A DNA stretch of 64,000 nt from Chryseobacterium tructae (GCF_030409875.1 NZ_JAUFQR010000001.1:124001-188000), one strand, 5' to 3'. Numbered from the stretch's first letter, positions 9,629 to 20,079 are shown. The notes: generated by a model from the letters alone, not told the origin. Numbers and translations: made by a program.

Positions 9629-10776
9629 TTGGAAAGAAAAAAGATACTCTTCATCTCATCGTGGTTTCCTAATAAAATAGAGCCTACCAATGGTAATTTT
9701 GTGCAGCGGCACGCGGAAGCCGTTTCATTATCATGTGATGTTGAAATACTGCATGCTATTGGTAATTTTGATCAGGAAGAGCTATATGTTTATGATGATA
9801 AAATCATTAATAACATCAGAACTTTAATCATTTATTATAAAAACTCAAAAAATCCGGTTCAGAACTTTGTAAGAAGAATGAAAGCGTATTCAGAAGGGTT
9901 TACTCAATTGCGTAAACCGGATCTGATTCATGCGAATGTTTTGCATAACAATATGCTTTTTGCCGTTTATCTGAAAAGAAAATATAAAATTCCATTTGTT
10001 GTGACAGAGCATTGGACAGCCTTACAAAAACAAAATCTATCAAAAACCTCCGGTAATATTAAGCGAATAGCAAAATATATAGCTAAACATGCCGGATATA
10101 TCTTACCAGTAAGCAATAACTTAAAAGATAGTTTGACACAGTTGGGAATTACCACCCCGATGAAAGTGATTTCAAATGTAGTAGATACGGAAGTCTTTAC
10201 CATTGAGGCTAAAACTGAAAAATCAGATCATGTGAAATTTCTGCATGTATCAAGCTTGATTCCCCGTAAAAGACCACAAGATATTATCAGAGCAGTTCAT
10301 CTATTATACCAAAACGGATATTCTGTAAGCTTGGAAATAGGAGGCGATGGTGATGCTGAGACTTTGGAGACTTTGGTGAAAAGTTTATCTGCTGAAAATT
10401 ATATCAAGGTTTTTGATGCCATTAGCTATCCTGAAGTTGCAGAGAAAATGCAACATTCGGATTATTTTATTCTATTCAGTGAAAATGAAACCCAGGGTTG
10501 TGTTATTCTGGAATCTTATGCCTGTGGTAAACCTGTGATCTCAACAATGGTGGGAGGAGCGGCTGAATTTATTATTGAAGGCCTCGGAATTGGTATTGAG
10601 AAGGATAATACAGTTCAGCTTTATGATGTTTGGAGAAAATATGCAAACAGGAATATGTTTTCAAAAGTGAATCTGAGATTAGAAATTATTGTGTAGACAG
10701 ATATTCCAGAAAAGCTATTACCGAACAGTTTACCGAAATCTATGATGAAGTTCTTTCTAAAAATAATGTCTCGTGA
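9629..10776 (+). CDS. GT4-family glycosyltransferase (one frameshift)
   Basis: A glycosyltransferase of about 382 residues with a GT-B fold. The N-terminal part (KILFISSWFPNKIEPTNGNF) and the C-terminal nucleotide-sugar domain (HVSSLIPRKRPQDIIRAV, IGGDGD, then FSENETQGCVILESYACGKPV at about 288-308) are typical of GT4 enzymes. The start is TTG, since no ATG lies in frame upstream. The frame breaks at 10663-10666: TCAAAAGT should be TCAAAAAGT, giving SKSESEIRNYCVDRYS. The true stop is TGA at 10774-10776. It overlaps the GTG start of the flippase by 4 bp, so the two are translationally coupled. Likely role: building a surface polysaccharide or glycolipid. Sugar specificity unknown. Confidence 0.85.
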
Positions 10777-12017
10777 AAAGCCTGAAAGATTTTTTAAGAA
10801 ACTTTTTTAGTAATAGTGGACATCATGTTTTCTTATCTTTCCTCATTGCTAAAATCTGTAGCTTTCTGGGATCCTTGCTGATCATCAGATTGTTACCCGA
10901 AAATGAATTCGGTGTTTTAAGTATTGTTCTTTCCGTGTTGACTATTTTTACACCATTTACCGGGTTTGGAAGCAGTCAGAGCTTAATGCGGTTTGGGTCA
11001 ATGTCAGTAGATAAAGACGAGAAATTAAAAATTTCATCTTATTTCTTTTTCAAAGGCATTCTGTTTGAGCTGATCCTCATTGTCTTGTTTTTAGGTGTTT
11101 CCGTTTTTTACTTTGATAAGTATGAGGATATCTTCATTATCTTTATTTTTTGTGCGATAAGACTTGGCGGATTTTATTTTCTTAATCATATCCAGGGTTT
11201 TTATCGAATTACAGGGAAGAATCAGACCTTTGCAAGGATCAATAATATTGTTAATATCGGAGGGCTGCTATTAGTTTTGCTCCTTACGTACTTTTTCAAG
11301 TTTTACGGATATCTTATAGCCATCAGTATAGCCCCTTATTTATCGTTATTTTGGTTAAAAAAGGATATATATTCTCATGGAGCACTCAAACCGGGAAATT
11401 ATAAAGAGATGTGGAGATATGGTATTTTTACCGCACTTACTTCTCTTACTTCTGATGCCCTATATTCATTGGATATCTTGTTGCTTGGTTTTATGCTGAA
11501 TGAAAATGCGGTCGCCAATTACAGAACGGCTATTCTTATTCCATCTAATATTACTTTTCTGGCAACCAGTTTTCTACAGAGTGATTTTCCGGTTCTCTCC
11601 AAGAACTTTAAGGATAAGAAATTCCTGAAATCTTATGTTGTGAATTTTAATAAATTCTTCTTTCCCATTTGTCTGGGAATTCTGCTTTTCTTTTATCTAT
11701 TTAAAAAGTATATAATTATTTTATTTTTTGGTGAAAACTATGTGAATAATACGACTTTATTAATGATTTTATCAGTAGGATTCACATTAGGCATGGTGAC
11801 CAGAAATCTTTATGGAAATTTATTACCTGCAGTCGGAAAAATAGAGATTAATACATGGCTCAGCATCGGATCACTTATATTTTTGGCTGTGCTTGCCTAT
11901 TTACTGGTTCCAGCTTACGGTACCATCGGAATGGGAATTGCTATGACAGCAACATTGCTTGTTTCCGGCTTGGGTTATCTGTTTTTTTTCTTTTCCTACT
12001 TAAGGAAACTGCCTTAA
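10773..12017 (+). CDS. Oligosaccharide flippase / polysaccharide biosynthesis protein (Wzx-like)
   Basis: A 414-residue integral membrane protein with roughly twelve hydrophobic helices, matching the MATE/MOP-superfamily polysaccharide transporters. The N-terminal pattern (HHVFLSFLIAKICSFLGSLL ... LPENEFGVLSIVLSVLTIFT) is characteristic. Such proteins flip lipid-linked sugar units across the inner membrane. The GTG start overlaps the stop of the glycosyltransferase, implying one transcript. No polymerase or further sugar genes are next door, so this is a very small glycan locus or a fragment of a dispersed pathway. A lipoprotein gene follows 27 bp downstream. Confidence 0.85.
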   Translation: MKSLKDFLRNFFSNSGHHVFLSFLIAKICSFLGSLLIIRLLPENEFGVLSIVLSVLTIFTPFTGFGSSQSLMRFGSMSVDKDEKLKISSYFFFKGILFELILIVLFLGVSVFYFDKYEDIFIIFIFCAIRLGGFYFLNHIQGFYRITGKNQTFARINNIVNIGGLLLVLLLTYFFKFYGYLIAISIAPYLSLFWLKKDIYSHGALKPGNYKEMWRYGIFTALTSLTSDALYSLDILLLGFMLNENAVANYRTAILIPSNITFLATSFLQSDFPVLSKNFKDKKFLKSYVVNFNKFFFPICLGILLFFYLFKKYIIILFFGENYVNNTTLLMILSVGFTLGMVTRNLYGNLLPAVGKIEINTWLSIGSLIFLAVLAYLLVPAYGTIGMGIAMTATLLVSGLGYLFFFFSYLRKLP

Positions 12018-12044
12018 TGGTAAAATCTTTTTATCTTTGTTAGA

Positions 12045-12551
12045 ATGAAAAATATCTTTCTTTATATTTTATTATTAAGCTGTGTAGTTATCAGTTGTGG
12101 AAGTGATGACGATTCTTTACAAAGAATTGATCAGATACTGAATATCTATATGAAGTCGGATACCAGTCCGGATTTGTTGAATGCCAAAAAAAGCGGATCT
12201 TTTACCAGCTTTTCAGTGAATGATATGTTAGGGGACAAAGATAATTCTCCTGTGACAACTATTCCTTTAAGAATGAGACAGGATTCAGTTTTTTATATAG
12301 AATATATTGCAGGAGCGAAAAGGAAAAAATTTGATTCTGCGGGTACTACTTATTATTCCAGGATGCAGGTTACTTTGAATCAAATTATTAATAATACCCC
12401 TCAGCCGGTGGCTACAGATATTCTTGAAATTCACTATCGAAATACGCCGGAAGCATTTCAGGTTTCAGAGGTTTTATACAATACAGAATCCGTATTTTCA
12501 AAGGATGCGGGGACACCCAATTCAATAAATAACGTAACTATCATAAAATAG
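12045..12551 (+). CDS. Small lipoprotein of unknown function
   Basis: A 168-residue protein with a lipoprotein signal peptide. The lipobox is VVISC, with the lipidated cysteine near residue 18 followed by GSDDDS, an acidic run often seen in exported Bacteroidetes lipoproteins. The rest is predicted beta-rich with no recognised domain. It lies 27 bp downstream of the flippase and may be part of that unit. The next gene, serS, has its own -7 element. I do not recognise the family, and the role is unknown. Confidence 0.75.
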   Translation: MKNIFLYILLLSCVVISCGSDDDSLQRIDQILNIYMKSDTSPDLLNAKKSGSFTSFSVNDMLGDKDNSPVTTIPLRMRQDSVFYIEYIAGAKRKKFDSAGTTYYSRMQVTLNQIINNTPQPVATDILEIHYRNTPEAFQVSEVLYNTESVFSKDAGTPNSINNVTIIK

Positions 12552-12554
12552 TTT

Positions 12555-12562
12555 TAAATTTG
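12555..12562 (+). promoter_or_regulatory. Candidate -7 element for serS
   Basis: TAAATTTG matches TAnnTTTG and lies 52 bp upstream of the serS start. A second AATTTAAT stretch follows in the leader but is less like the consensus. Confidence 0.4.
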
Positions 12563-12614
12563 TAAAATTGTTAGCTTATATTAGGCTAAATTTAATATCT
12601 AACATCTAAATAAA

Positions 12615-13883
12615 ATGTTACAAGTCAATTTTTTACGCGACAATAAAGAACGCGTTTTAGAAGGTCTTAAGAAAAGACAATTCAAGAATCTTGAGTTGGT
12701 AGACGAAGCTGTTGCTACTGACGACGAAAGAAAAAGAATCCAATTTGAATTAGATTCCCAGCTTTCCGAGATCAATAAAATCTCCAAGGAAATTGGACTT
12801 TTAATGAAGGAAGGAAAAAAAGAAGAAGCGGAATCAGCAAAATCTAAAACTGCACAATACAAAGAGTCGAGTTCAGAATTGAAATCTCAGCTGGAAGTAA
12901 AAGAAACTGAATTATTGAATATTCTGTATCAACTTCCAAACATTCCAAATGAATTGGTAAAAAGCGGTGCTTCAGCTGATGATAACGAAATTATTTTCCA
13001 GTCTCATACCGTAGAAGGTCTTGGTGAAGGAGCTATTCCTCACTGGGAACTGGCAAAAAAATATAACCTTATCGATTTTGAACTAGGAGTAAAAATTGCT
13101 GGGGCAGGATTTCCTGTTTATTTAGGAAAAGGAGCTAGATTACAAAGAGCCTTAGTTCAGTATTTCCTTGATAAAAATGTTGATAAAGGATATACAGAAG
13201 TAAACCCGCCTCACGTAGTAAATGAAGCTTCGGGTTTTGGAACAGGACAATTACCTGATAAAGAAGGACAGATGTACTATATCAACGAAGATAAATTATA
13301 TCTGATTCCTACTGCGGAAGTTCCTGTAACGAACCTTTACCGTGATGTATTATTGGATGAAAGAGATCTTCCGATTAAAAATACGGCATTCTCTCAGTGT
13401 TATAGAAGAGAAGCGGGAAGCTACGGGGCTCACGTAAGAGGTCTAAATCGTCTTCACCAATTCGAAAAAGTAGAGATCGTAAGAATTGAAAAACCTGAAA
13501 ATTCTTATGCTGTATTGGAAGAAATGGTAGAGCACATTAAAGAAATCCTTACTGATCTTGAACTTCCATTCAGAGTATTAAGACTTTGTGGTGGAGATAC
13601 AGGTTTTGCTGCTGCTATGACTTATGATTTTGAAGTATGGAGTGCAGCACAGGAAATGTGGTTAGAAGTAAGTTCTGTTTCCAACTTTGAAACATTCCAG
13701 GCTAACAGATTGAAATGCCGTTACAAAGCAGATGGTAAATCTCAGTTGGTACACACCCTGAACGGTTCTGCTATGGCATTGCCAAGAATTATGGCTGCAT
13801 TGTTGGAGAATAATCAGACAGCAGAAGGAATTAAGCTTCCTAAAAAGATTGCAGAATATGCAAGATTTGATGTGATTAATTAA
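12615..13883 (+). CDS. serS: Serine--tRNA ligase
   Basis: This 422-residue cytosolic enzyme charges tRNA-Ser with serine. The N-terminal tRNA-binding coiled-coil arm covers about residues 1-110 (NFLRDNKERVLEGLKKRQ, then charged helices). The class II catalytic core follows. Motif 2 is seen in FSQCYRREAGSYG (about 257-269) and motif 3 in LNGSAMALPRIMAALLENNQ (about 379-398). The length is normal for bacterial SerRS. It is a single gene ended by a clear hairpin terminator. Identity is certain. Confidence 0.97.
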   Translation: MLQVNFLRDNKERVLEGLKKRQFKNLELVDEAVATDDERKRIQFELDSQLSEINKISKEIGLLMKEGKKEEAESAKSKTAQYKESSSELKSQLEVKETELLNILYQLPNIPNELVKSGASADDNEIIFQSHTVEGLGEGAIPHWELAKKYNLIDFELGVKIAGAGFPVYLGKGARLQRALVQYFLDKNVDKGYTEVNPPHVVNEASGFGTGQLPDKEGQMYYINEDKLYLIPTAEVPVTNLYRDVLLDERDLPIKNTAFSQCYRREAGSYGAHVRGLNRLHQFEKVEIVRIEKPENSYAVLEEMVEHIKEILTDLELPFRVLRLCGGDTGFAAAMTYDFEVWSAAQEMWLEVSSVSNFETFQANRLKCRYKADGKSQLVHTLNGSAMALPRIMAALLENNQTAEGIKLPKKIAEYARFDVIN

Positions 13884-13905
13884 ATACATCTTTACTAATA
13901 AAAAT

Positions 13906-13939
13906 AAATCCCTCTTTCTGAAAATGGAAGAGGGATTTT
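13906..13939 (+). terminator. Terminator after serS
   Basis: AAATCCCTCTTTC pairs with GGAAGAGGGATTT, followed by T/A-rich sequence. It begins 23 bp after the serS stop. Confidence 0.8.
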
Positions 13940-14110
13940 ATATTTTATGAGGATAAAGACATTCTCCTTTACTATTATTAATGAGGTTTTTAATTTTTTT
14001 TTTAGCTTATTAGGAATGTCTTTACTGAATACGTAGTGGAAAAATCGGTAATTTAAAAAATAATATTATTGATGTATATTTAATGAACTTAAAAATAAAA
14101 TACCAATTCC

Positions 14111-15630
14111 ATGAAAAAACAAATTAGTTTAGTTTTACTGTTTGTGACCCTTGGGTTTTTCTTATCCAAATCTCAAGCATTATCTTTATTTACACCATTT
14201 CCTTTTCCCCAGGCACAATGTAATAACCTGGCCGGAAATTATTCAAATCAATGGAAACCAAGTCATGGTAGCCCTAATGTCTTAAATGTAGGTTGCGGAA
14301 ACAATGTTGTAAGACTTTATTCTAAAAATCAAAGCATAACAGAAAGAAAGTCAGAAGGAATATTCATTGATCTTAATAATATTGGAATAACACTTACACC
14401 CCAGAAAAAATATAAAATAATTATTACCTATCGTTATTCTTTTCCCAATAACCCATATAATGCTATCAATTTTGATGCTTATTTTGCTAATGATATGGTT
14501 GAGAAATCAAATAATAACTGTGAAGAGGAGAAAGAGCCAACGGTTTCAGATAAGATTAAAATTCTCAGCTTTGCTACCGGAGAATCATTAAGTGATACTT
14601 ATCCATGTCAAGTAAAATCAGTAGAGAAAGGGCAGATTGTAATAGGCAAATCATACAAATATTTATGGATTACATCTAATCTTAATAACAGTACACCAGG
14701 GTTACGTGAATATGTTGATATAGATAAAGTAGAATTATACCTAGACGGAGATAACGGAAGCACGGGCGGAACTTCAGGTGGAACAGTTGAAATTGTAGCA
14801 TCTGATTTAAAAGTGCCTTGTAGCTCAACTGCCCCTATTACCTTTAAGGCTGTAACAAGCAGTACTCCTTTAAACAATAATTATTCATGGGAGTTTGAAA
14901 AAGGATGGAGTAAAAATGGGGCACCTGTATCATTAAGCAGTGGAAATTCTGATTTTGTAACAGTAACACCAACTGATCCTACTGTTTTACCTGGCTATGT
15001 TAAATTAGTACTTCGCATGAATGGTCAATTATTTGTAAGAGGAGTATATGTAAAAAGAAAAGAAATAGATGAGGCCAATATATTGAAGATCATTGAAGGA
15101 ATTCGTAGTACCAGTGTTTATCCTGCTACAATAGATTATAGTATTAATCTGGAAATCAACAGTCTGTTTATTGGAGTAGTTCAGATACTTCAGTAGCAGA
15201 TGTAGCCGTTTCCATAATGAATCCGGCAAAAGTTATTCTTAAGAAGCCTGGTCAATTTGTCCTCTCTGTTAAGGTTTTCGATTTTTGCGGACAATCTAAA
15301 ACCTTTTCAATAGATGTAGATACGGAAAACCTTCCTTTAGGTCCCAATGGAAATATCTTTGCACGAAAGAATGAAACAAAAATGTATAAAGTATTTCCAA
15401 ATCCTGCAAGTGATGTAGTTAATATTAAATTGGTCGGCAGTGGTTTACAGGATGATATCGAGAAGAATTATCGAGCTGAATTATTTAATGCATTAGGAGT
15501 AAAAGTAAAAGAAATAGCGTTGAAAAAAGATATTGAATTGATGTCTGTAACAGGCCTTATTCAAGGAGTATATACATTAAAAATCTATACAAATAGTAAA
15601 GTAGAAGAACATCAGTTAATTGTGAAATAG
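14111..15630 (+). CDS. Secreted protein with T9SS type A sorting domain (one frameshift)
   Basis: A protein of about 506 residues with a Sec signal peptide (QISLVLLFVTLGFFLSKSQA). A variable N-terminal domain holds several cysteines, and an Ig/PKD-like segment follows (GNQQSVYWSSSDTSVADVAV, then GQFVLSVKVFDFCGQ). The C-terminal about 85 residues form a type A sorting signal (YKVFPNPASDVVNIK ... GVYTLKIYTNSKVEEHQLIVK) used for export by the type IX system. Two reading frames meet near 15148. Adding one base (AATCT to AATTCT) joins them, and the span is one base short of a multiple of three. The protein is either on the cell surface or released. Its ligand or enzyme activity is unknown. It is a stand-alone unit. 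Confidence 0.85.
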
Positions 15631-15661
15631 CTGAAGTTTGGTGAAAGCTAGTCTATACATA

Positions 15662-15693
15662 AAGAACCTCAATCGAATTCGATTGAGGTTCCT
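15662..15693. terminator. Bidirectional terminator between convergent genes
   Basis: AGAACCTCAATCG / CGATTGAGGTTCC around a short AATT centre forms a near-perfect hairpin. It sits between the T9SS gene and the convergent lipoprotein gene and can serve both. Confidence 0.75.
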
Positions 15694-15695
15694 TA

Positions 15696-16439
15696 TTATT
15701 CAGTGACAATGATGATTTTTTTATCAGCGTTTTTCAACTTATAATCCTTGTCATTCATTGTTTTTAAGTCATATTCAATCCTTACAGAATAATCGTTAAT
15801 CTGTTTCAGCCAATCATGCTTGCCGCTAATCGATTTTATTTTATTTTCAAATTTCAGAGTCGTTCCGATATTTTTAAAAAACATCATCATCATTCCTTCC
15901 ATTTTTTCTGTTTCCTCTTTTGAGCCTTGGGAGCGAAGTATCTCTTCAATATTTTTAAGATTAAAAAAATCAGTGTTAATGGTTAGAGTCTTGCCATCCC
16001 AGGTGTTATTTAAATTCTGTTCAAAAGGTAATTTTTCGTTTTTATTGAAATTTTTAATGATTTGATAATCATTAGGAGTGAAATGATCTATTTTAAATAA
16101 TAATCCGATAGGAGTGGGATTGTTGTCATCTTTTTTGGATTTCAAAAAAACTTTTTTCAACATTCTTAGAGTATCCTGATTTTCTGTTTTCAGTTTCCCC
16201 TCATTCTTTAGAAGATCGTGCATACTTGTCCAGACTGTCGGAAATCGTTCCATCTCTTTAAATTTTTCCTGTTTTAAGGAATCAGGAGTCATGGCTTCCA
16301 TTTCGGCCATAAATTCTCTGGTATCTATATCGGTAATCAGAGAGGTGGCTGTGTCTTTATGATAAAGTACTTCAGTATTAATATTGCAGGATTGTAGCGT
16401 AAACAGACTTATTAAGAATAAGACGATTGTTTTCTTCAT
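15696..16439 (-). CDS. Lipoprotein of unknown function at the end of the cbb3 locus
   Basis: A 247-residue protein with a lipoprotein signal (LISLFTLQSC, lipidated cysteine near residue 18). The mature part is hydrophilic and lysine-rich. It includes NNTWDGKTLTINTDFFNLKN and a methionine-rich segment (EKMEGMMMMFFKNIG, about 179-193). No domain is recognised. It is the last gene of the minus-strand cco cluster, 20 bp after the DsbD_2/TauE-like gene. It may be transcribed with the oxidase assembly genes. The methionine run could suggest metal contact, but that is speculation. Confidence 0.75.
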   Translation of the reverse strand: MKKTIVLFLISLFTLQSCNINTEVLYHKDTATSLITDIDTREFMAEMEAMTPDSLKQEKFKEMERFPTVWTSMHDLLKNEGKLKTENQDTLRMLKKVFLKSKKDDNNPTPIGLLFKIDHFTPNDYQIIKNFNKNEKLPFEQNLNNTWDGKTLTINTDFFNLKNIEEILRSQGSKEETEKMEGMMMMFFKNIGTTLKFENKIKSISGKHDWLKQINDYSVRIEYDLKTMNDKDYKLKNADKKIIIVTE

Positions 16440-16459
16440 GTGATGTATGTAAATTCTAA

Positions 16460-17185
16460 TTAATGACAGTTAACAGCTCCACTAGGATCTTTAGAAATTG
16501 TCATAGATTCAGCCTTTGGCGAAACGTATGGAATACCCAGTTCCAGGCCTCTCAAAATAAAAAGTCCACCTAAAATTATCATAATAATAGGGACTGCTTT
16601 TAAAACCTTTGTTCTGAAAGCCTGATTCATGAGGTTTCCGGCCAACACGATGGCAAACATGAATGGAAGGGTGCCCAAGCCAAATAAAGCCATATATAAA
16701 GCTCCCTGCCATATTCCTCCTCCTGCAAGACTTGCCGTAAGAGCCATGTAAACCATGCCGCATGGTAAAAAGCCATTAAGTATTCCTGTTGTAAATCTTG
16801 AACGGTAATCTGATTTTTGAAGCAGTCGTCCTAAATTCAACTTTACAGAATATAAAAACTTAGACAGAAATGGGATTTTTGAGGCAAAATCTTTTCCCCC
16901 AAATGAAAATACAGCCATAATAATAAGCAGGATACCAGCCGTGATTGTCAGGTATTTCTGAAATCCAGCCATTTCAAAACCTTGTCCTATAATCCCAAGA
17001 AGTGCACCCAACAGTGAATAGGTGAAAATTCTTCCGAACTGATACGTAAGATTTTGAAGATAAAAATTAGCAGCCTGTTTTTTAGTTAATCCCATCGATA
17101 AAGCAATAGGCCCGCACATTCCGATACAATGAAAACCGGAAGCAAAGCCTAAGGCAATAGCCGATACAATAAGTCCTATTTCCAT
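16460..17185 (-). CDS. Sulfite exporter TauE/SafE-type membrane protein (DsbD_2-like), cco-linked
   Basis: A 241-residue membrane protein with about six helices. It carries the paired cysteine motifs of the DsbD_2/UreH-like family: SGFHCIGMCGPIALSMG near residues 16-32 and NGFLPCGMVYMALT near 136-149. A NCH triplet ends the protein. Members encoded beside ccoGHIS are thought to help copper handling or thiol transfer in cbb3 oxidase assembly. The TauE/SafE name is only a family label. The gene overlaps ccoH by 10 bp, which supports co-expression. Family is fairly sure; the biochemical role is inferred from context. Confidence 0.82.
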   Translation of the reverse strand: MEIGLIVSAIALGFASGFHCIGMCGPIALSMGLTKKQAANFYLQNLTYQFGRIFTYSLLGALLGIIGQGFEMAGFQKYLTITAGILLIIMAVFSFGGKDFASKIPFLSKFLYSVKLNLGRLLQKSDYRSRFTTGILNGFLPCGMVYMALTASLAGGGIWQGALYMALFGLGTLPFMFAIVLAGNLMNQAFRTKVLKAVPIIMIILGGLFILRGLELGIPYVSPKAESMTISKDPSGAVNCH

Positions 17186-17628
17186 ATCACATCATAATCC
17201 ATTCTATAGTCTGTTTTGTCTTTCGTCCAACTCAGTCTTAAAGTATAATTCCCCATTTTTAATACTTGTGCAGGGATTAAAAAAGACTGGCTGCCGTCAA
17301 GCTGTACAGGTTTTTTGATGTCTAAATTCTGGTCGTCGGTTCTGTTTAAAACAAATTTTGCCGTAGTATTTGAATTGTTATAATCCTTTGGAAAAGTGAT
17401 TTTAATTCCATGAGTATCCTGGCTGTATACAGGTTTTTCCTGTAGTTCATCAGCTCTCTTTTTGGAATCAATTACATCTTGGTATTGTAATTCCTCTTCG
17501 TAATAATTATCTGTTACCATTTCAGAGTTTTTTTGCCCGTTCGGGAAAAGAAACATCATGGATAATATAAAAATAATAAATGCTGCTAATGCAATTACAA
17601 CACCGTGTCCCCAACTAAAGTTCTTCAT
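17176..17628 (-). CDS. ccoH: FixH/CcoH-family cbb3 oxidase assembly protein
   Basis: A 150-residue protein with one N-terminal membrane helix (GVVIALAAFIIFILSMMFLF, about residues 9-28). A periplasmic Ig-like FixH domain follows (YYEEELQYQDVIDSKKRA, then GSQSFLIPAQVLKMGNYTLRLSW). CcoH stabilises the assembling cbb3 complex. It sits 9 bp after ccoG and overlaps the next gene, the usual ccoGH order. The length is typical. Identification rests on the motif and strong context. Confidence 0.88.
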   Translation of the reverse strand: MKNFSWGHGVVIALAAFIIFILSMMFLFPNGQKNSEMVTDNYYEEELQYQDVIDSKKRADELQEKPVYSQDTHGIKITFPKDYNNSNTTAKFVLNRTDDQNLDIKKPVQLDGSQSFLIPAQVLKMGNYTLRLSWTKDKTDYRMDYDVIWK

Positions 17629-17637
17629 TTTTTCTAA

Positions 17638-19092
17638 TTAAAATTGCAGTTTGAATGGTCCTTCAAAATAAGTCTGATAAGAATCGATAAGTTTACCTTT
17701 CATGTCATAAACTCCGATTGTAATGTTTTGTTTAGATAGCTTCATTTCATTTTCCGGGAAACTGATATTAATTGTTCCTTTAGAAATTTTATCCCTTTCT
17801 ACAGGAATTTTACTTGAAGCACTATAAGTAATCTCTCCATGAGCAGGTTCCATTACCTTGATGGTAACGATTTTCTTCTCATTGGTCTTATTCAGGAATG
17901 TATAATTATAAGTATTGATAATTTTTCCTTCTTTCACAAAGAATGTACTTCCTGCTGGCTTAATGAATTTAGCCTCCATTTCACCACGGCTGTAAAGCAG
18001 ATATCCAAGGAATCCTACCAAAAGCAATAAGAATATACTGAAGCCTTTCATTCTTCCCGTAAATTTAAATTGAGTTTCTTTCTCAATTTCATTTTCAGAA
18101 GCATATCTGACTAGTCCTTTCGGAAGGCCTACTTTTTCCATGACTTCGTCACAAGCATCAATACATGCTGTACAGTTGATACATTCCAGTTGTTGTCCGT
18201 CTCTGATATCAATTCCTGTTGGGCATACTACCACACACTGATGACAATCGATACAATCTCCTTTACCTGCTGCTTTTCTGTCTTCTCCCTTTCTCCATTT
18301 TGAGCGGTTCTCTCCTCTTTTGAAGTCATAGAATACGTTGATGGTATCTTTATCGATCAATACACCTTGAAGTCTACCATATGGGCAAACTAATGTACAC
18401 ACTTGTTCTCTGAACCATGCAAAAACAAAATAGAATGCGGCCGTAAGAAGAATCATTACGATAAAATTGGTTGGATGCGCAAATGGCCCTTCAGAAACAA
18501 TTTTAAAAACTTGTTCATAGCCCACGATATACATAAACATAAAGTGAGTAATGATTAATGAGATCATGACGTAAACAGACCATTTCAAGCTTCTTTTCCA
18601 GATTTTCTCGCTATTCCATTCCTGTCTGTCCAGCTTCATTTGCTTGTTTCGGTCACCTTCAATCAAATATTCGATTTTACGGAAGATCGATTCCATAAAA
18701 ATTGTCTGAGGGCAAATCCACCCGCAGAAAATTCTTCCGAATGCAATCGTAAAAACGATAATAAAGATTAAGGATGCGATAGCACCTAAAGTTAGGATAA
18801 AGAAGTCTTGTGGATAGAAAGGCTGTCCAAAGATGAAAAATTCCCTGTCAATAACATTAAACAATAACAACGGGTTGCCATTGATTTTGATAAACGGTAA
18901 TGAAAAATAAATAATTAATAATAGATAGCTTACAATGTTTCTATAGTTGGTGTACTTTCCTTTTGGTTTTCTTGGAAATACCCATCTTCTTTTACCGGAT
19001 TGCTCCATTGTCCCTATAGAATCTCTGTAAGTTTCAGGGTCCAGAACCTGTCCCTGTCCGCCTCGTACTTCTATTTCTTCTATGTCTGACAT
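17638..19092 (-). CDS. ccoG: Cytochrome c oxidase accessory protein CcoG (FixG/RdxA)
   Basis: A 484-residue inner-membrane Fe-S protein needed for copper delivery to cbb3 oxidase. There are several membrane helices. Cysteine motifs include CGWICPQTIFMESI (about residues 124-137), VCTLVCPYGRLQG (about 231-243), CIDCHQCVVVCPTGID (about 279-294) and CINCTACIDACDEV (about 304-317). The last two form the ferredoxin-like 4Fe-4S sites. A C-terminal Ig-like FixG domain follows one more helix. It lies 97 bp after ccoP and 9 bp before ccoH. The length is usual for the family. It begins with MSDIEEIEVRGGQG, and no better upstream start is seen. Confidence 0.95.
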   Translation of the reverse strand: MSDIEEIEVRGGQGQVLDPETYRDSIGTMEQSGKRRWVFPRKPKGKYTNYRNIVSYLLLIIYFSLPFIKINGNPLLLFNVIDREFFIFGQPFYPQDFFILTLGAIASLIFIIVFTIAFGRIFCGWICPQTIFMESIFRKIEYLIEGDRNKQMKLDRQEWNSEKIWKRSLKWSVYVMISLIITHFMFMYIVGYEQVFKIVSEGPFAHPTNFIVMILLTAAFYFVFAWFREQVCTLVCPYGRLQGVLIDKDTINVFYDFKRGENRSKWRKGEDRKAAGKGDCIDCHQCVVVCPTGIDIRDGQQLECINCTACIDACDEVMEKVGLPKGLVRYASENEIEKETQFKFTGRMKGFSIFLLLLVGFLGYLLYSRGEMEAKFIKPAGSTFFVKEGKIINTYNYTFLNKTNEKKIVTIKVMEPAHGEITYSASSKIPVERDKISKGTINISFPENEMKLSKQNITIGVYDMKGKLIDSYQTYFEGPFKLQF

Positions 19093-19188
19093 ATTGTAAT
19101 GTGTTTAAAAAAGAAAAAACATAATTCGTTACTATTTTTAAGGTAATAACAAATTATGTTTTTTTCATATGTTTCTAATTTTTCTAAA

Positions 19189-20069
19189 TTATTCTTTTTC
19201 CCAGTGTGCTTCAGTTCCTTGAGGAGCAGCTCCTCCTTGAGCCTGAGTTACTGGTGGTAATTCCTGGTTGATGTGATATACATAAGCTGCAATCTTTTCA
19301 ATTTCAGCTCCAGAAACTTCTCCGTTTTTACCAAATGCTCTCATCGCAGGGTTAGTAGGAGAACCATTCCAGTCCATGTGGAATACGTTTTTGAATAACG
19401 TTTTCTCTGGCTGGTTGATCCAGAAGTTATCAGTTAAGTTTGGACCAATACCTCCACTACCGTCTTCTTTGTGACAAGATGCACAGTTTGTTTTGAATAA
19501 TTCTTTACCTTCTGCGATATTATCAGCTGAATATTTAGCTGTTTCAATTGTTACAGGAGGCTGGGTTGCTTCATAAGCTGCAATACTTGCCAATTGCTCT
19601 TTATATTCTTTTTCATATTCGCTTAACGGGTGAGCGAAATCTGTAAACGAATAAGCTGCAATATATACAATACAAAAAGCAGTCCCAAAATAGAATAAAC
19701 CTACCCACCATTTTGGTAATTGATTATCCAACTCCATGATTCCATCGAAACCGTGGTCAATAAGGATATCTTTTTCTTCTGTGTCAGATTGCTTTTTGAA
19801 AGCTGCAGCGTACATTCTTTTGAAGAAAGGAATTTTCTTTTCAGCCAAATAAGCTGCTTTCTCTTCTGGAGATAATTTTTTGAATTTGTTGTTTTCAATC
19901 AAATCTCCAATAGAACTGTGGATGTATGCCAGGATACCAGCAATTACAACAGTTCCCCAGAAGTAAGGCGAAGCTAGGAACGCGTAGCTCTGCACAACAA
20001 ATAATAAAAAACTATTAAAAGTCCGATTATTATCAAGATGTTTACAACAACAGGTGTTCTTTGTTTCAT
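19189..20069 (-). CDS. ccoP: cbb3-type cytochrome c oxidase subunit III, monohaem CcoP (one frameshift)
   Basis: CcoP is the membrane-bound cytochrome c subunit of cbb3 oxidase. With one base added near 19995-19996, the protein starts MKQRTPVVVNILIIIGLL and runs about 293 residues. Without it, a start at MQSYAFLASP would lose the first membrane helix. Two N-terminal helices precede the FixP_N-like part (DGIMELDNQLPKWWVGLFYF). A single haem-binding CASCH lies near residue 197, with a possible methionine axial ligand in NPAMRAFGK. Proteobacterial CcoP usually has two CxxCH motifs; only one is present here. It is preceded by ccoQ (10-bp gap). Confidence 0.92.
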
Positions 20070-20079
20070 AAAAAATAGT